Source: a virus. From it: a stretch of DNA of 38,287 nt. The notes under the pieces are model-generated. The model ran no database searches, was not told the origin of the DNA, and was given only the letters and a program-made list of their open reading frames with translations. The translations under genes were made by a program, and so were the position numbers. Position 1 is the first letter of the stretch; each line of letters begins with the position of its first letter. Where the stretch lies: positions 1 to 38,287 of IMG/VR virus record IMGVR_UViG_3300032069_000027. One strand, given 5' to 3'. Of the stretch, positions 15,362 to 23,537 are shown piece by piece.

Positions 15362-16810
15362 TCATAAAGCTAACACTATCTTGTTTTCTGGATCTGTCGG
15401 TGACAGATTCACAACGGGACTCCCAGAGTCTAACAGTATTGCTTGGGCCTTTGCGAGCTTAATTTCCCAGCTCGTCTTTGCTGAAAGTGTAAACGGCGTC
15501 ATGTACTTCTGGTATCCTGCCTTCGTGATGGTTAAGGTGTGTGGAGAGTAGTCTGTAATAGTGCCTCCGTTGGTCCCGCTGTAAGTAATACGAGTTATAG
15601 TCTGGGTGGCTATTGTTCCGTCTGCTGCAGTTGTGACTGAAAAGACCAGCGCCCCATTTACATCTGTGACTGTGACGGTTGCGCCTAGGATTAGGTTGCC
15701 TGCCTTGTCGGTTACGCGTAGGTCGAAGGTGTACTGTCGATAAACAGTTCCGGTGGAATGGTCGCCTGAACAAGCGTAAGTGTCGCTGTCCCAGTTGATG
15801 ACGTAGACGTTTGAAGTTAGATAGCTCAGGTAAAGTGTATTAGTGCAATATCGAGTATAAGGATTTGAAATTGTGTACGGTCCAGCTGCTCCACCAAGAA
15901 AAATACCGTAGGTGCAGCCGATGAGGAAAACCCTCTGGATCGTAACCCCGACATAACAGCGTAATCCACGGTAGGCTTTTGTCGCTATGAGCGTATCGAT
16001 GTCTCCTCCACTGCTTATTAGATTCGGATCACTGTTGCTGTCGAGAAGGCAGTTCCATATTCTGGTCCCACGTATGAATATTGTTCCTCCTACTGACCAG
16101 AACTCGCAACTGTAATAGTACATGATTCCAGTACCACCGAGTGCGAAGTATCCGTAGTGTGCCGCGTCTAACACTGCGAACGTAATCCCATTGTATGTTG
16201 TTTTTTTACTGGCATCAGCACACTGTCCAAAGGTGGTCGTGGCATTGTTCAGCGTGGCAAGCCAGTTAGCCCCGCTTGCACTTATAGCAGTACTTGAGAA
16301 AGTTACCTGTTTGGCATAGTCGGTGAAGTATGTTGCTGTGCTTCCATCACCCATTACGATTCCGCAGTCAAACATGAATCGGTTTGTGCCTTGCTTCCAG
16401 ACTACCCCCCATTGACTCTGAGTTACCTCAATCGTGAACGTACCCACACAGTCCACGCCTAAAGCGTCAATGCTTGAATACCACAAAGTCGTTACGAACG
16501 TTCCGTTAGCAGCAATAGCTACTACTTCGGTTTGTGCTCCTCCATCCTTGTCTTTACCAGTCAACGTGACCGTTCCAGCAGGAGCAACATAATTGGTAAT
16601 GACCAAATTCAATTTCAACGCAACCTTATCAGTCGGCTTAATCTGAGTGGTCAAACTCAAATCTAACGCCGCAGCGGTTGGAGCTAAAAGTTGTCTTAAA
16701 CCTGCCTTATCAGCAAGCCACAAATCGTTGAAAGCCCATGGAGTTGTTCCCGCAGCATACCCTGTGACTGCAATAGTGTTTGTGGCTACAGTATATGTGC
16801 AAGTTCCCAT
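15362..16810 (-). CDS. Probable tail fibre or receptor-binding protein
   Basis: 482 aa, rich in T, G, S, Y and N, with a beta-helix-like middle (about 150-345: short repeated turns such as TIFIRGTRIWNC and GIMYYYSCEFW) and a C-terminal Ig/carboxypeptidase-regulatory-like domain (about 365-450: LRVTDKAGNLILGATVTVTD). No signal peptide. It is the last structural gene, following small tail-tip genes by 2 bp, the usual position for host recognition. No depolymerase active site recognised. Confidence 0.7.
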   Translation of the reverse strand: MGTCTYTVATNTIAVTGYAAGTTPWAFNDLWLADKAGLRQLLAPTAAALDLSLTTQIKPTDKVALKLNLVITNYVAPAGTVTLTGKDKDGGAQTEVVAIAANGTFVTTLWYSSIDALGVDCVGTFTIEVTQSQWGVVWKQGTNRFMFDCGIVMGDGSTATYFTDYAKQVTFSSTAISASGANWLATLNNATTTFGQCADASKKTTYNGITFAVLDAAHYGYFALGGTGIMYYYSCEFWSVGGTIFIRGTRIWNCLLDSNSDPNLISSGGDIDTLIATKAYRGLRCYVGVTIQRVFLIGCTYGIFLGGAAGPYTISNPYTRYCTNTLYLSYLTSNVYVINWDSDTYACSGDHSTGTVYRQYTFDLRVTDKAGNLILGATVTVTDVNGALVFSVTTAADGTIATQTITRITYSGTNGGTITDYSPHTLTITKAGYQKYMTPFTLSAKTSWEIKLAKAQAILLDSGSPVVNLSPTDPENKIVLAL

Positions 16811-16812
16811 TT

Positions 16813-17034
16813 CTAGGACCTCGCTATGCTGAGAACGCTTCCGCTACTGTAACCGAAAGTCAGCGTGAAAAGAAGATTATTGTTCACGTCAGAAAACTGA
16901 ATGGTATTAATGCTTCCATCTGCGTTGTAGCTGAACACGATCTTGCTCACTTTCGCCTGAGGATAACCTGGCGGAGGGCTTGTTATGGCGCTGAGAATCG
17001 CTTGTTGAGTTGCTTCGCCGCCCCATTGGCTCAC
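16813..17034 (-). CDS. Small tail-tip or fibre-associated protein
   Basis: 73 aa, beta-rich with FSYNADGSINTIQFSD and a hydrophobic strand LLFTLTFGY; a YD-repeat-like short motif. No family recognised. Packed 2 bp from both neighbours, so part of the tail operon and probably a structural or assembly component. Confidence 0.6.
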   Translation of the reverse strand: MSQWGGEATQQAILSAITSPPPGYPQAKVSKIVFSYNADGSINTIQFSDVNNNLLFTLTFGYSSGSVLSIARS

Positions 17035-17036
17035 AT

Positions 17037-17393
17037 TTAGGCCTCCTGAAGCTTAAGCGTGAACTTTCTGATGTTCTGGGCGCCAAGGTTCTCTGCCGCC
17101 CAGTCTACGCCTTGAACATACACATTGCAACTCGCCGCTCTCTGGGGGATGGTGCTTGCGAACGCAAGAGCCGTGCCCGCTGAGGCTTTTTGTTCAAAAT
17201 AGTTGACGAGACTATTCGCCCATGTTATGTCCTTCTCGATGCAGTCAAGCTGATAGGTCCTTACGATACCGTAAACCTGCTGCTTACGCTTGCAGAGGCC
17301 GCTTACCCATTGGTCATACTGGCTCATGATGAGAACTTCGCTCTCTGTCCATTTGAGTACCATTAAAGTTTTGCTGTCGAGACTTACTGACAT
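17037..17393 (-). CDS. Tail-associated hypothetical protein
   Basis: 118 aa; mixed helix then strand, ending RKFTLKLQEA. No family recognised. Its 3' end has a decayed second copy at 15287-15340. Tightly spaced (2 bp) between 17396 and 16813, so a likely baseplate or tail-tip part. Confidence 0.6.
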   Translation of the reverse strand: MSVSLDSKTLMVLKWTESEVLIMSQYDQWVSGLCKRKQQVYGIVRTYQLDCIEKDITWANSLVNYFEQKASAGTALAFASTIPQRAASCNVYVQGVDWAAENLGAQNIRKFTLKLQEA

Positions 17394-17395
17394 GC

Positions 17396-17680
17396 TTAAG
17401 CCTCCAATTCTACGCCGATGTAAGGCGTGAAATCAAAGTTTTGCGGAATGCCAGCCTGATTCTTACGGACTTCATTGATAATCTCAACAAGAGTTTGCTG
17501 AGCATCTGTGAGCGTTACGGAACGCCCAAGAAGAGCAGTGACTTGTACGAGTCTATCGACAAGGTCTCGATAGTGTAGCTGGAAAGTACTAAGATTTCCG
17601 CTTCCCTTAGGATTATCATACGTGATGGTAAGAACTATCTCACCACCTGATGTTGAAACCTGCGTGATCTTTACGGTCAT
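17396..17680 (-). CDS. Tail-associated hypothetical protein
   Basis: 94 aa. N-terminal beta strands (VKITQVSTSGGEIVLTITYD) followed by a helix (LVDRLVQVTALLG). No family recognised. Its start overlaps the end of 17677-18807 by 4 bp, indicating translational coupling in the tail operon. Confidence 0.6.
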   Translation of the reverse strand: MTVKITQVSTSGGEIVLTITYDNPKGSGNLSTFQLHYRDLVDRLVQVTALLGRSVTLTDAQQTLVEIINEVRKNQAGIPQNFDFTPYIGVELEA

Positions 17681-18807
17681 TTCGCATCCACCGCGACATA
17701 GCTTATACAGACAATTGCATTAGCACACGTAACAGTCCAGATGACTGAAGGAACATCAACCACGTCTAAAGTGTAACTGTGCTGAAGAATCCCAGTCCCT
17801 GAGACCACGCTGTAATAGTCTGTGCTGTCACCGAAGCTCTTAAACCGCTTCATCCCTAACTTTGAGGACTTTGTTGAATCGGCGCCTAGCGGTTCAAGAT
17901 AAGCGTAGAACACCGAGCCTTGTGGAAAGATAAGGTCAACGGGCGAATAGTCAGTGCCCATCGGCGTGATCCACGGGCAGAGAAAAGCGACCATACATGC
18001 TCCGCCCGCTTCGCCAGTACCATCTGTGTACATTTTTACTTTAATGTTAAGAGTCTGGTTAGCAGCTACTGGGTAGATGTAGACTCCATCTGCTCCGATG
18101 CCGTAACTCGTATTGCTACCACTGCCATCAGCGTCATCGTTAGCTCTGCTGGTCCAATTAACCTGCGCGTCGTTGATGTAGAGAGTTGCGTTCAATCTAT
18201 TTGAGTCGTTACTGTCGCCCACGTTCTTCATGTGTGTAGCGCGACGAGGGGTTGCGTTCTCTCTCGCTATCACATAGAGAAGAAGGGAATAGTTGATAAC
18301 TGCGCCTACTGGAACCGCTCTTCCAGCCGGAATCGTGATGTTCTGGTTTAAGATCGTTGTCAAAGTATTCTGGGGAATACTTATGGCGCCGCTATCTGTT
18401 GGGCCACTAGAAATCATATCGTTGAAGTTAAGCTGACCGATGTAGATGTTCCTCACGGATACCGTCTGTCCGCCAGTGGTGTTGAACACTGCGCAGTCAA
18501 AGTTGATAGTGTGAGAGCCGCTTGCTAAGAGGATGTAGATGTCGGGTGATGTCACATCTGCGCCTGGAGCTAAGCCACCCGTTGACCAGACGGGGTAACC
18601 ATCAACGGTTATTCTTCCAGCTCCGTTGCCGTTCGTAGTCAGAGCCCAATTAGCTTTCATCATGACGATAAGCTGCTTTGAAAGGTTAATGCCGCAACTT
18701 TTCATCGTTGTCCAGTTAGCGATAGACGTTAAGCTGTAAGTACTTGTGTCATTGACAAGCACAAGCTCGTCAGCGTAGAGCCTGCATTGCTCTGAAAGCA
18801 AGACCAT
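17677..18807 (-). CDS. Probable distal tail or baseplate protein
   Basis: 376 aa from ATG 18807, one base after the tape-measure stop; the open frame reaches 18879 but that part overlaps the tape measure. Beta-rich, with segments such as VDGYPVWSTGG, SGSHTINFD and NITIPAGRAVPVGAV typical of jelly-roll tail proteins. Position straight after the tape measure is where distal-tail proteins are found. Function is by position; no motif is decisive. Confidence 0.65.
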   Translation of the reverse strand: MVLLSEQCRLYADELVLVNDTSTYSLTSIANWTTMKSCGINLSKQLIVMMKANWALTTNGNGAGRITVDGYPVWSTGGLAPGADVTSPDIYILLASGSHTINFDCAVFNTTGGQTVSVRNIYIGQLNFNDMISSGPTDSGAISIPQNTLTTILNQNITIPAGRAVPVGAVINYSLLLYVIARENATPRRATHMKNVGDSNDSNRLNATLYINDAQVNWTSRANDDADGSGSNTSYGIGADGVYIYPVAANQTLNIKVKMYTDGTGEAGGACMVAFLCPWITPMGTDYSPVDLIFPQGSVFYAYLEPLGADSTKSSKLGMKRFKSFGDSTDYYSVVSGTGILQHSYTLDVVDVPSVIWTVTCANAIVCISYVAVDAK

Positions 18808-18808
18808 T

Positions 18809-20578
18809 TTATGTAAACACTGCTCCTTTTCTGATTCTCTTCGTCGTCGTAGGCGCTGAGATGCTCGTAGGCTCGACAATTACAGTTTTAAGCTGCGCCA
18901 GAACCTGCTTCGTCGCATAATCCACGGTTGCCTTATCAGCGCTGCCTTCAATGTTGACTGTTATGTTGATGTCCCGCCCCACAGGCGCTTTTCCTCCGGC
19001 TCCAGGCAAAGTTTCTGGGATGCCGAATCCGCCGCCTCCGATGCCTTCTGCTTGAAGAGTCTGGAAGTGTTTTCGTATGTTGGCAACAGATTTTTCCGTC
19101 GTGTTTTCCATCTTTGCTAGCATATCAGTCCAGATACTTCTGCCGACAAGCGAATCTGCAAGCCTCTCAGCGTGCACCTGAATCATCTCAGCTGTGCTTC
19201 GCATTGACTGTGTGATTTTCGTTGTTGCAGTTTCTGTTTGAGATGCCATTGTGCCGAACGTCTCATTTGAAAGACGAATGGCGGCGAGGATGTCTACCCC
19301 AGGCTGGCCAAATGTTGCTTGAAGCTGCAACATCGCAGCCGACATTTTCCCAACAGAACTAGAAACGTCACTTGACATCGTCCCAAGCAGCTCTTTTTGC
19401 CAGGCCTGTAGCTGACTCATCTTCGCTTCATACTGCGTAGTCATGCTATCTATCTGAGCGAGAACTGCTGCTTTCTCAATGCCCGTCAAAGTAGCAGCAT
19501 AATCTGACATCTGTTTTATCTGCGCATTGTGCTGCGTCGTAAGGTTAGTCATGTCTGTTTCAATCTGAGTGACCATGGTAGCGACTTTGTCTGTGTTGCA
19601 GTTCACGTAGCTTTGCATCTCAGTCTGAGCTTGCCCGACTAGGCCAGTCTTAATCAGGTTCGTAATGTCATCTGCCATCGTGCCCATCTGGCCAGTTACG
19701 TCGGTCTTCAGCGTGTAAGCTTTCCCGCTTATGCAGCTCTGGAAGGTTGCGAAGTCTGCTTGTGCTTTGCCGAGTAGCTGCTCTTCAATCGACTTCGGGA
19801 TTTCTGCTTGAGCAGCCTTGAAGCTTAGGATAACGCTCTCTGCGTCGGTCAGGCTCAGGTTGTATTTGTCAGCGAAGTCCTTGACGAGCCCTATGGCAGC
19901 GTCAAAGTCGCCCTTGTTGAAGGCTTCATCAAACTTTGCGGCGATCGAGGAGAGACTCGCATCGGCCGCGGCGCGCATCTTATCATAGTCGGTTTCCATG
20001 GAAGTTCTGAGATCGGTAAAGGCTGAACTCATCTTGAATGCCGCTTCAGCAGATTGTGCAGCCGCTACTTGTTGGTCCATCGAGAATGCCGCAGAGGCGA
20101 GCAAAGATTCCCTCAAGCTTACTGTTTGGAATTGCACTGCTTCTGTCATCGTTGTAGTAGAGTCTACAACTTTCTTTGCCCCGACTGTGAAAAGTCCAAC
20201 GAAGCCGCCCCAAGCGTTGCCTATGTCATTTGCGATGCTGACGAAAAAGTTTCCAGCAGCACGGAACGCATTAATTACGGCATCAAGGGCTCCTGGGATA
20301 AGTACGAGAGCTGCGATAAGAAGGCCTATAGCTGCTATAACCAGAAAGATCGGGTTCGCATCCATCACGATGTTCATGGTTGCCTGTATACCGTGCCAAA
20401 TCTCAGTCGCGTGAGAGACAGTCGTTATCATTGAGACAAGGCTTGGGATTACGGTAAGCGTGGCCGTGACCATTGAAGTAGTTAAGTTTCTTGAAGCCAT
20501 ATCTGCCCTTTCAAGCGCGACTGTGTGAGCTTCTTGGGCGATACGAAGTTTGTCAGCTGCCAGCGCCATACTGCTCAA
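18809..20578 (-). CDS. Tape measure protein, C-terminal part
   Basis: 589 aa. After an alanine-rich coiled start there are hydrophobic helices around 40-130 (IFLVIAAIGLLIAALVLIPG), then long helices full of Q, A, M, T and D, as in tape measures that set tail length. It lies in the +1 frame relative to 20553-20975, which looks like its own N-terminus; together they would give about 725 aa. The first codon of the open frame is TTG 20578, with ATG at 20569 and no strong ribosome site, so separate initiation is doubtful. Confidence 0.85.
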   Translation of the reverse strand: MSSMALAADKLRIAQEAHTVALERADMASRNLTTSMVTATLTVIPSLVSMITTVSHATEIWHGIQATMNIVMDANPIFLVIAAIGLLIAALVLIPGALDAVINAFRAAGNFFVSIANDIGNAWGGFVGLFTVGAKKVVDSTTTMTEAVQFQTVSLRESLLASAAFSMDQQVAAAQSAEAAFKMSSAFTDLRTSMETDYDKMRAAADASLSSIAAKFDEAFNKGDFDAAIGLVKDFADKYNLSLTDAESVILSFKAAQAEIPKSIEEQLLGKAQADFATFQSCISGKAYTLKTDVTGQMGTMADDITNLIKTGLVGQAQTEMQSYVNCNTDKVATMVTQIETDMTNLTTQHNAQIKQMSDYAATLTGIEKAAVLAQIDSMTTQYEAKMSQLQAWQKELLGTMSSDVSSSVGKMSAAMLQLQATFGQPGVDILAAIRLSNETFGTMASQTETATTKITQSMRSTAEMIQVHAERLADSLVGRSIWTDMLAKMENTTEKSVANIRKHFQTLQAEGIGGGGFGIPETLPGAGGKAPVGRDINITVNIEGSADKATVDYATKQVLAQLKTVIVEPTSISAPTTTKRIRKGAVFT

Positions 20579-20975
20579 CAGCTTTATTATAGTCTAGCTG
20601 GGCCTTCTCTACGGTTTCTGTGCTACGATGAACCATCAGGTTTGCACGGTCAACGGCGACCTGGCTCTTCTCAACTCTCTCGAAACTCATAACAAGAGCA
20701 GCACCGGAAAGCGCCAGGTTGTTCATCGACATTACAGTGTCTTTTGTACTCATCTGAATGTCTGATTGACTGTTTTGAAGGTTCTGCCCAGCATCGTTCA
20801 CCTGATTATAGTCAGCGGCAATCTGGGACGTCGCGTTGTCAGTTGTTGTGACTAGGCTCTGCGTTTTTCCTTCAACATCAGTGAACACTGTGGAAAGGTT
20901 GTAGCCGACTTGCTGAATTGTGCTTGATGCCTCATCGTAGGCTCGTAAGTGAATCTCAACGTCTCCGACACTCAT
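20553..20975 (-). CDS. Tape measure protein, N-terminal part
   Basis: 140 aa. It starts MSVGDVEIHLRAYDEAS, a tape-measure-like opening, and ends QLDYNKAVEQYGAGS before TGA. In related tape measures a similar YNKAV..YG segment runs on into an AxKLxIAQ helix, which here is found in the other frame (ADKLRIAQEA). AAAGG lies 9 nt before ATG 20975. It begins 6 bp after the stop of the frameshifted chaperone. Either a mutation, a sequencing error or recoding at TGAC links the two halves. Confidence 0.8.
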   Translation of the reverse strand: MSVGDVEIHLRAYDEASSTIQQVGYNLSTVFTDVEGKTQSLVTTTDNATSQIAADYNQVNDAGQNLQNSQSDIQMSTKDTVMSMNNLALSGAALVMSFERVEKSQVAVDRANLMVHRSTETVEKAQLDYNKAVEQYGAGS

Positions 20976-20981
20976 ATGCTT

Positions 20982-21520
20982 CTAACCTTTCTGCTGTTCG
21001 TAATACCAAAATGCCCACTGTTTCAAAAACTGGATTTGAAACGGAGTAAGCTCACCGATCATTTGAAGTGTGTAACCGTACTCATGGGCGATGAATCCGA
21101 TGGTCTGCGCTCTTCCGTCGACGGCGACCCATTCTGCGACGGCTTCTGAAGGCGCGGAAAAAAACTTCCTTCAGTCTGCAACTTCATAAGCAACCGCACA
21201 ACGACTTCGTATGGCATCTTACGTATGTCATCAACCTTCAAGCCTTCATTCGCTGGCGCGAGCTGCTTCAAGAGAAGCTGAATGCTTCTGTCCTTATTCT
21301 CCTTGTACTTCTCAATGATCTCGTTAAGCTCATCATAATTCAGCAGCACATAGCGTATAGTGCCTAAGTCTTCGTCAATGATTTCCCTGACTTCCTTAGC
21401 TCTTCTCACGATCTCTTTCGGGTCAAAGATTTTGACTCTTGCAAGCTTCTCAGCTTCAATCGCGTTAAGAGCTTCTTCCATCTCTGTCGCTTTCTTCCAA
21501 TCTATTTCATTTTTGCTCAT
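20982..21520 (-). CDS. Tail assembly chaperone, long form by -1 frameshift
   Basis: Shifting -1 at the T TTT TTT run (21158-21164) after codon 121 adds 58 residues in an otherwise hidden frame: SAPSEAVAEWVAVDGRA, then GFIAHEYGYTLQMIGEL and PFQIQFLKQWAFWYYEQ, with stop TAG at 20982-20984. The extension is stop-free, looks protein-like and ends just before the tape measure, exactly as in the lambda gpG/gpGT arrangement. The long form (179 aa) should recruit tape measure and tail tube during tail assembly. Confidence 0.8.
21059..21520 (-). CDS. Tail assembly chaperone, short form
   Basis: 153 aa in the unshifted frame. Residues 35-120 are helical with EIVRRAKEVREIIDED and a conserved-looking DDIRKMPYEVVVRLLMKL. 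After the slippery run the frame degenerates into a low-complexity tail (PSTEERRPSDSSP). GGAGGT lies 6 nt before ATG 21520. It lies between the tail tube gene and the tape measure, where chaperones of the gpG type are expected. Confidence 0.8.
   Translation of the reverse strand: MSKNEIDWKKATEMEEALNAIEAEKLARVKIFDPKEIVRRAKEVREIIDEDLGTIRYVLLNYDELNEIIEKYKENKDRSIQLLLKQLAPANEGLKVDDIRKMPYEVVVRLLMKLQTEGSFFPRLQKPSQNGSPSTEERRPSDSSPMSTVTHFK
21158..21164 (-). promoter_or_regulatory. -1 programmed frameshift slippery heptamer
   Basis: Minus strand T TTT TTT, in the phase required for tandem slippage (frame 0 reads AGT TTT TTT CCG). The -1 frame stays open for 58 codons of sensible tail-protein sequence. 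GC-rich sequence downstream could act as a stimulator. Confidence 0.75.
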
Positions 21521-21563
21521 ATCTTAACCTCCGAAACTGTGAATTGACGCAAAAAACGCGCCG

Positions 21564-21579
21564 GAAAAAGAAAAAAGGG
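21564..21579 (-). terminator. U-rich archaeal terminator after the tail tube gene
   Basis: Minus strand TCCCTTTTTTCTTTTTC immediately after the 21584-21988 stop. The same CCCTTTTTT pattern follows the capsid gene and the 24064 gene. Without a stem-loop, T-runs like this are normal archaeal termination signals; partial termination would lower downstream expression. Confidence 0.5.
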
Positions 21580-21583
21580 ATGC

Positions 21584-21988
21584 TTAGAATGTGGCCACTA
21601 TGCGGTCGGTTCCTTCGCCTGTTATCTTTTCGCCGATGATGCCTTTCTGGTCAACTTTGATATTACGCGCTGTGAGAACGACGTTCTTTATCGTTATCTT
21701 CGGACTCCCTACTGGAGTGGATCCTGCTGGGCCTATGACGAAGTCACAAGCCAGGTTTCCATACATGAGTGCTCCGAAAGTGTTGTCTATGTACATCCTG
21801 TCAACTGCTATTTTGAAGTGCTTGTTACCTGCTGCGAGAATTGCTGCTTTGTCGCTGTTAAGCTGGAACTCTTTGATCAAGTCTGCAGTCATGTCTTCTG
21901 TAACTCCCTGAGCGTAGCCTATCGTTGTCGCTGTGCCACCGGACATGTATTGGACAACGGCGTTACGACCTATCAATGGTAAACTCAT
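21584..21988 (-). CDS. Major tail tube protein
   Basis: 134 aa, beta-rich with the typical tail-tube opening (LIGRNAVVQYMSGGTATTIG) and a middle helix and strand set. GAGGTGA lies 8 nt before the ATG and a T-rich terminator follows, suiting high expression. It precedes the tail chaperone and tape measure. No tail sheath gene is visible, which indicates a non-contractile tail. Confidence 0.75.
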   Translation of the reverse strand: MSLPLIGRNAVVQYMSGGTATTIGYAQGVTEDMTADLIKEFQLNSDKAAILAAGNKHFKIAVDRMYIDNTFGALMYGNLACDFVIGPAGSTPVGSPKITIKNVVLTARNIKVDQKGIIGEKITGEGTDRIVATF

Positions 21989-22001
21989 ACATTTTTCACC
22001 T

Positions 22002-22502
22002 CTATTCAGGTTTTATAAGATTCATAAGGAAGTTCGCGAGAACCATGTTCAGGAAATCTTCCTTATGAGCGTCAAAGTATTCCCGTGGCACTGCGCCTCT
22101 CGTGTCAAACTGCCACTGATCCCAGACAAGTGCTTGAAATTCTTCAAAGCTTAATGTTTCAAGCCAGATGTTAAGTTTTTTTCTGACAAGCAGCATGGCT
22201 GCGCCGAGCCACTGCCTATAATAGCGGTCATCTTCGCTGAAGTAAACAAGCAATTTCTGAGAGAGTTGCAAGAGCCGTTGAAAGTTCCTATCTTTCAGGG
22301 CACTAATCTTTTGCCATGGCACGTCATCGAAACGGCCAGCATGAACTTCAGCCTCATAAGCATTGTTTAGCTTCTGGAACACGTGCTCAATCATCTGAGT
22401 CTGCGGATAAGTCGGCTTCACTTCAGGTATTATGCCATTGAGAACGCGCACAGCGAAATTAAGAAAGTTCTTTCGCCAGTGCAGTTTGCCCCACTTATCC
22501 AA
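22002..22502 (-). CDS. Hypothetical neck or tail protein
   Basis: 166 aa, helical, rich in aromatics (QWLGAAMLLVRKKLNIWLETL). Family not recognised. It overlaps the gp10-like gene by 8 bp and precedes the tail tube gene, so it is probably a connector or tail-completion component. Confidence 0.6.
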   Translation of the reverse strand: MDKWGKLHWRKNFLNFAVRVLNGIIPEVKPTYPQTQMIEHVFQKLNNAYEAEVHAGRFDDVPWQKISALKDRNFQRLLQLSQKLLVYFSEDDRYYRQWLGAAMLLVRKKLNIWLETLSFEEFQALVWDQWQFDTRGAVPREYFDAHKEDFLNMVLANFLMNLIKPE

Positions 22503-22878
22503 GGCTTATCCCGCTCTCCTGTGCAGATTTAACAACAGCATCAGCCAGCTCCTGCGTAAGCTCGGCCTGATGCATCTCGATCGCGTGCGTCATGAAGAGA
22601 CGTGCAACCATTCTAAACGTGCCCCACTCCACGAATCCGGCGTATGGAGCACGCGCATAAATCGTAAACGCCCACCTCTCGAAAACTTCAGCGCCGATTG
22701 TGCTTAACAAGAATCCCGTACGAACTGGGACAAGACGCCGAGCAGTATCTAAGATGCGGTTTACAACTGTCTCAATAGCGAAAAGAATATTCGCGTCAAG
22801 CGCACCTGGAAAGGCTGCTTGCAGAGCTGACGAGAGTTCCGCCGCGTACGTGACTGTGCACTCTATTCGTGCGCTCAA
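22495..22878 (-). CDS. HK97 gp10-like tail completion protein
   Basis: 127 aa. It shows the gp10 signature: RRLVPVRTGFLLSTI, then YAGFVEWGTFRMVARLFM and a C-terminal helix. Such proteins sit at the head-tail interface and complete or join tails. It lies between the tail terminator-like gene and 22002. Confidence 0.75.
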   Translation of the reverse strand: MSARIECTVTYAAELSSALQAAFPGALDANILFAIETVVNRILDTARRLVPVRTGFLLSTIGAEVFERWAFTIYARAPYAGFVEWGTFRMVARLFMTHAIEMHQAELTQELADAVVKSAQESGISLG

Positions 22879-22893
22879 AGTTTTCTCCTCACG

Positions 22894-23334
22894 CTAAGTT
22901 CTCACGTTAAAGCTCTTGCACTTGATCTGGATCGCGAGCCTAACAAGTTCTGGGCTTTCCACTTTCGTGTGTTCTCTCATAGGATAAACGTCAACGCATC
23001 CTGAGAAGGCGAACTCGTTCGCGTGGATGATGCTGTAAACCTGCTGTCGCATATTCTCTCTTGCGTCTACAGCCTGCTGAACGGTGCCAGCTCCAACCTT
23101 TACGATGATGTCGATCACAACGTCTTCAACAAGTTGCCAGACTTCACGAGCTAAGGCATCAGAAGCGACAGGACTACCAGGATTATAGCAGGCTATGACG
23201 TAAGAATTTATGACTTTCTCAAAGTCCATCGCTTGAAACCTTGTAGTTGACCAGTAGATGTCGCTTACGCTTGGAGATGCAAGGCTCCACTTTAGCTGCA
23301 GCATCGCGCTTATGACTTGCGCAGTGTCGGTCAT
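22894..23334 (-). CDS. Probable tail terminator or neck protein
   Basis: 146 aa, alpha/beta, with a pattern of long helix (AREVWQLVEDVVIDIIVKV) and strands near the end. Position between connector and gp10-like genes matches the tail terminator of siphoviruses. No decisive motif. Its start overlaps the stop of 23331-23537 by 4 bp. Confidence 0.55.
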   Translation of the reverse strand: MTDTAQVISAMLQLKWSLASPSVSDIYWSTTRFQAMDFEKVINSYVIACYNPGSPVASDALAREVWQLVEDVVIDIIVKVGAGTVQQAVDARENMRQQVYSIIHANEFAFSGCVDVYPMREHTKVESPELVRLAIQIKCKSFNVRT

Positions 23335-23537
23335 GGTAACGACACAACCTCAACGTCATATCCGTTGTCAATATATTGCTGATACTGCTGGGAAGTTAGA
23401 AGCATGCGATAGCGATTGACCCTCGCAACGATATAATTCCCAGTGTAAAGCGACTGCCCAGAAGGCTGAGCTGGAACGCTATAATCAACCGCTGTGCCAG
23501 CGCTTGACGCAAGAGTAGGGCCTTTATCGCTGCTCAT
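23331..23537 (-). CDS. Small head-tail connector-region protein
   Basis: 68 aa, small and polar at the N-terminus, then YIVARVNRYRMLLTSQQY; its end resembles short head-closure or decoration peptides. Overlaps both neighbours by 4 bp, so translation is coupled. Function not assigned. Confidence 0.55.
   Translation of the reverse strand: MSSDKGPTLASSAGTAVDYSVPAQPSGQSLYTGNYIVARVNRYRMLLTSQQYQQYIDNGYDVEVVSLP

Noticed and set aside
15303-15551. Rightward 82-aa frame over the fibre 3' end
   Set aside because: It overlaps the fibre gene on the opposite strand and the decayed tail-gene copy; no ribosome site or protein features.
19998-20434. Rightward frames of 126-138 aa within the tape measure
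   Set aside because: Antisense frames in alanine-rich coding sequence; typical shadows.
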